Below, one piece after another: positions 6,050 through 6,252 of a DNA stretch of 6,252 nucleotides. Source of the DNA: Nitrospiraceae bacterium (lineage in GTDB: Bacteria; Nitrospirota_A; Leptospirillia; Leptospirillales; Leptospirillaceae); NCBI GenBank assembly GCA_028064945.1, contig JAPTWQ010000060.1, positions 1 through 6,252 of the forward strand, written 5' to 3'. The position numbers and the translations under genes were made by a program. Positions within the stretch are counted from its first letter, which is position 1. Every line of letters begins with the position of its first letter. The notes under the pieces are model-generated. The model was not told the origin of the DNA, made no database searches, and was given only the letters and a program-made list of their open reading frames with translations.

Positions 6050-6252
6050 GAGCTATTCCGGGTATACCCCATCACAGTTTTGGGGGTGCTGGAATGGACA
6101 GTGCTACGCTCAAAACGTATCGAGCCCATTGTGTTTGGCACCTTTTGGAGCGCAGACTGTGCGGGGAGGAAGAATCAATGGCACATGGACTTTTGCGAAT
6201 AACAGCACAGGTAATGGCGGTAATGATTTTGGCTATGTTCTTGTTCCATGTG
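6033..6252 (+). other. Silent alternative PilV C-terminal cassette, open at window end
   Basis: From CAA 6033 the frame is open for 73 codons to the window edge. The product begins QPIYSGSYSGYTPSQFWGC and contains four cysteines (in FWGC, NGQC, SSPLC and VPC), then a Gly/Asn-rich stretch before GYVLVPC at the very end. It has no start codon or ribosome binding site of its own placed for expression, and it is out of frame with pilV and separated from it by the pilV stop. It looks like a full-length adhesin tail waiting to be joined to the PilV constant region through the 17-bp site. The end of this cassette and any further ones are outside the window. Confidence 0.65.

Noticed and set aside
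5879..6202. Plus-strand open frame across the repeat region (107 residues)
   Set aside because: It is out of frame with both pilV and the silent cassette, has no binding site, and reads as low-information sequence.

Overview
The window is a compact, entirely plus-strand stretch of a type IVb thin-pilus operon of the kind first described on IncI plasmids such as R64 and later on integrative genomic islands. It carries, in order, the 3' end of pilP, then pilQ (assembly ATPase), pilR (inner-membrane platform), pilS (major prepilin), a pilM-like small membrane protein, and pilV (tip minor pilin/adhesin). The last ~300 bases look like the start of a shufflon-type variable region: a 17-bp perfect direct repeat lies at the constant/variable junction of pilV and again 77 bp later, where it opens a second, silent PilV C-terminal cassette that runs off the window.

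Organism: the sequence is moderately GC-rich with strong GGAGG-type ribosome binding sites, so a Gram-negative bacterium with this pilus class is likely. The codon style (many CGG, CCG, TCC and GGA codons) vaguely recalls Leptospirillum/Nitrospirota, but this is only an impression. A plasmid, integrative conjugative element or genomic island is the usual home of this cluster; no plasmid or integration genes are in view.

Layout: 1-488 end of pilP; 485-2935 pilQ, overlapping pilP by GTGA; 2932-4020 pilR, overlapping pilQ by GTGA; 4021-4084 an AT-rich gap with a probable extended -10 promoter and a 7-bp dyad; 4085-4654 pilS; 4670-5149 pilM-like; 5152-6018 pilV in its present short form; 6033-6252 silent PilV cassette, open at the window end.

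How the parts work together (family knowledge): PilQ hydrolyses ATP at the base of the machine and drives PilR to add processed PilS pilin to the growing thin pilus. PilV sits at the tip, where its C-terminus chooses the recipient surface, and swapping that C-terminus changes mating specificity. PilP and PilM are envelope accessory proteins. The most notable observations are the direct-repeat cassette switch at the end of pilV, three related ~55-residue modules in an unusually long PilQ N-terminus, and a probable separate promoter with an overlapping dyad in front of pilS.
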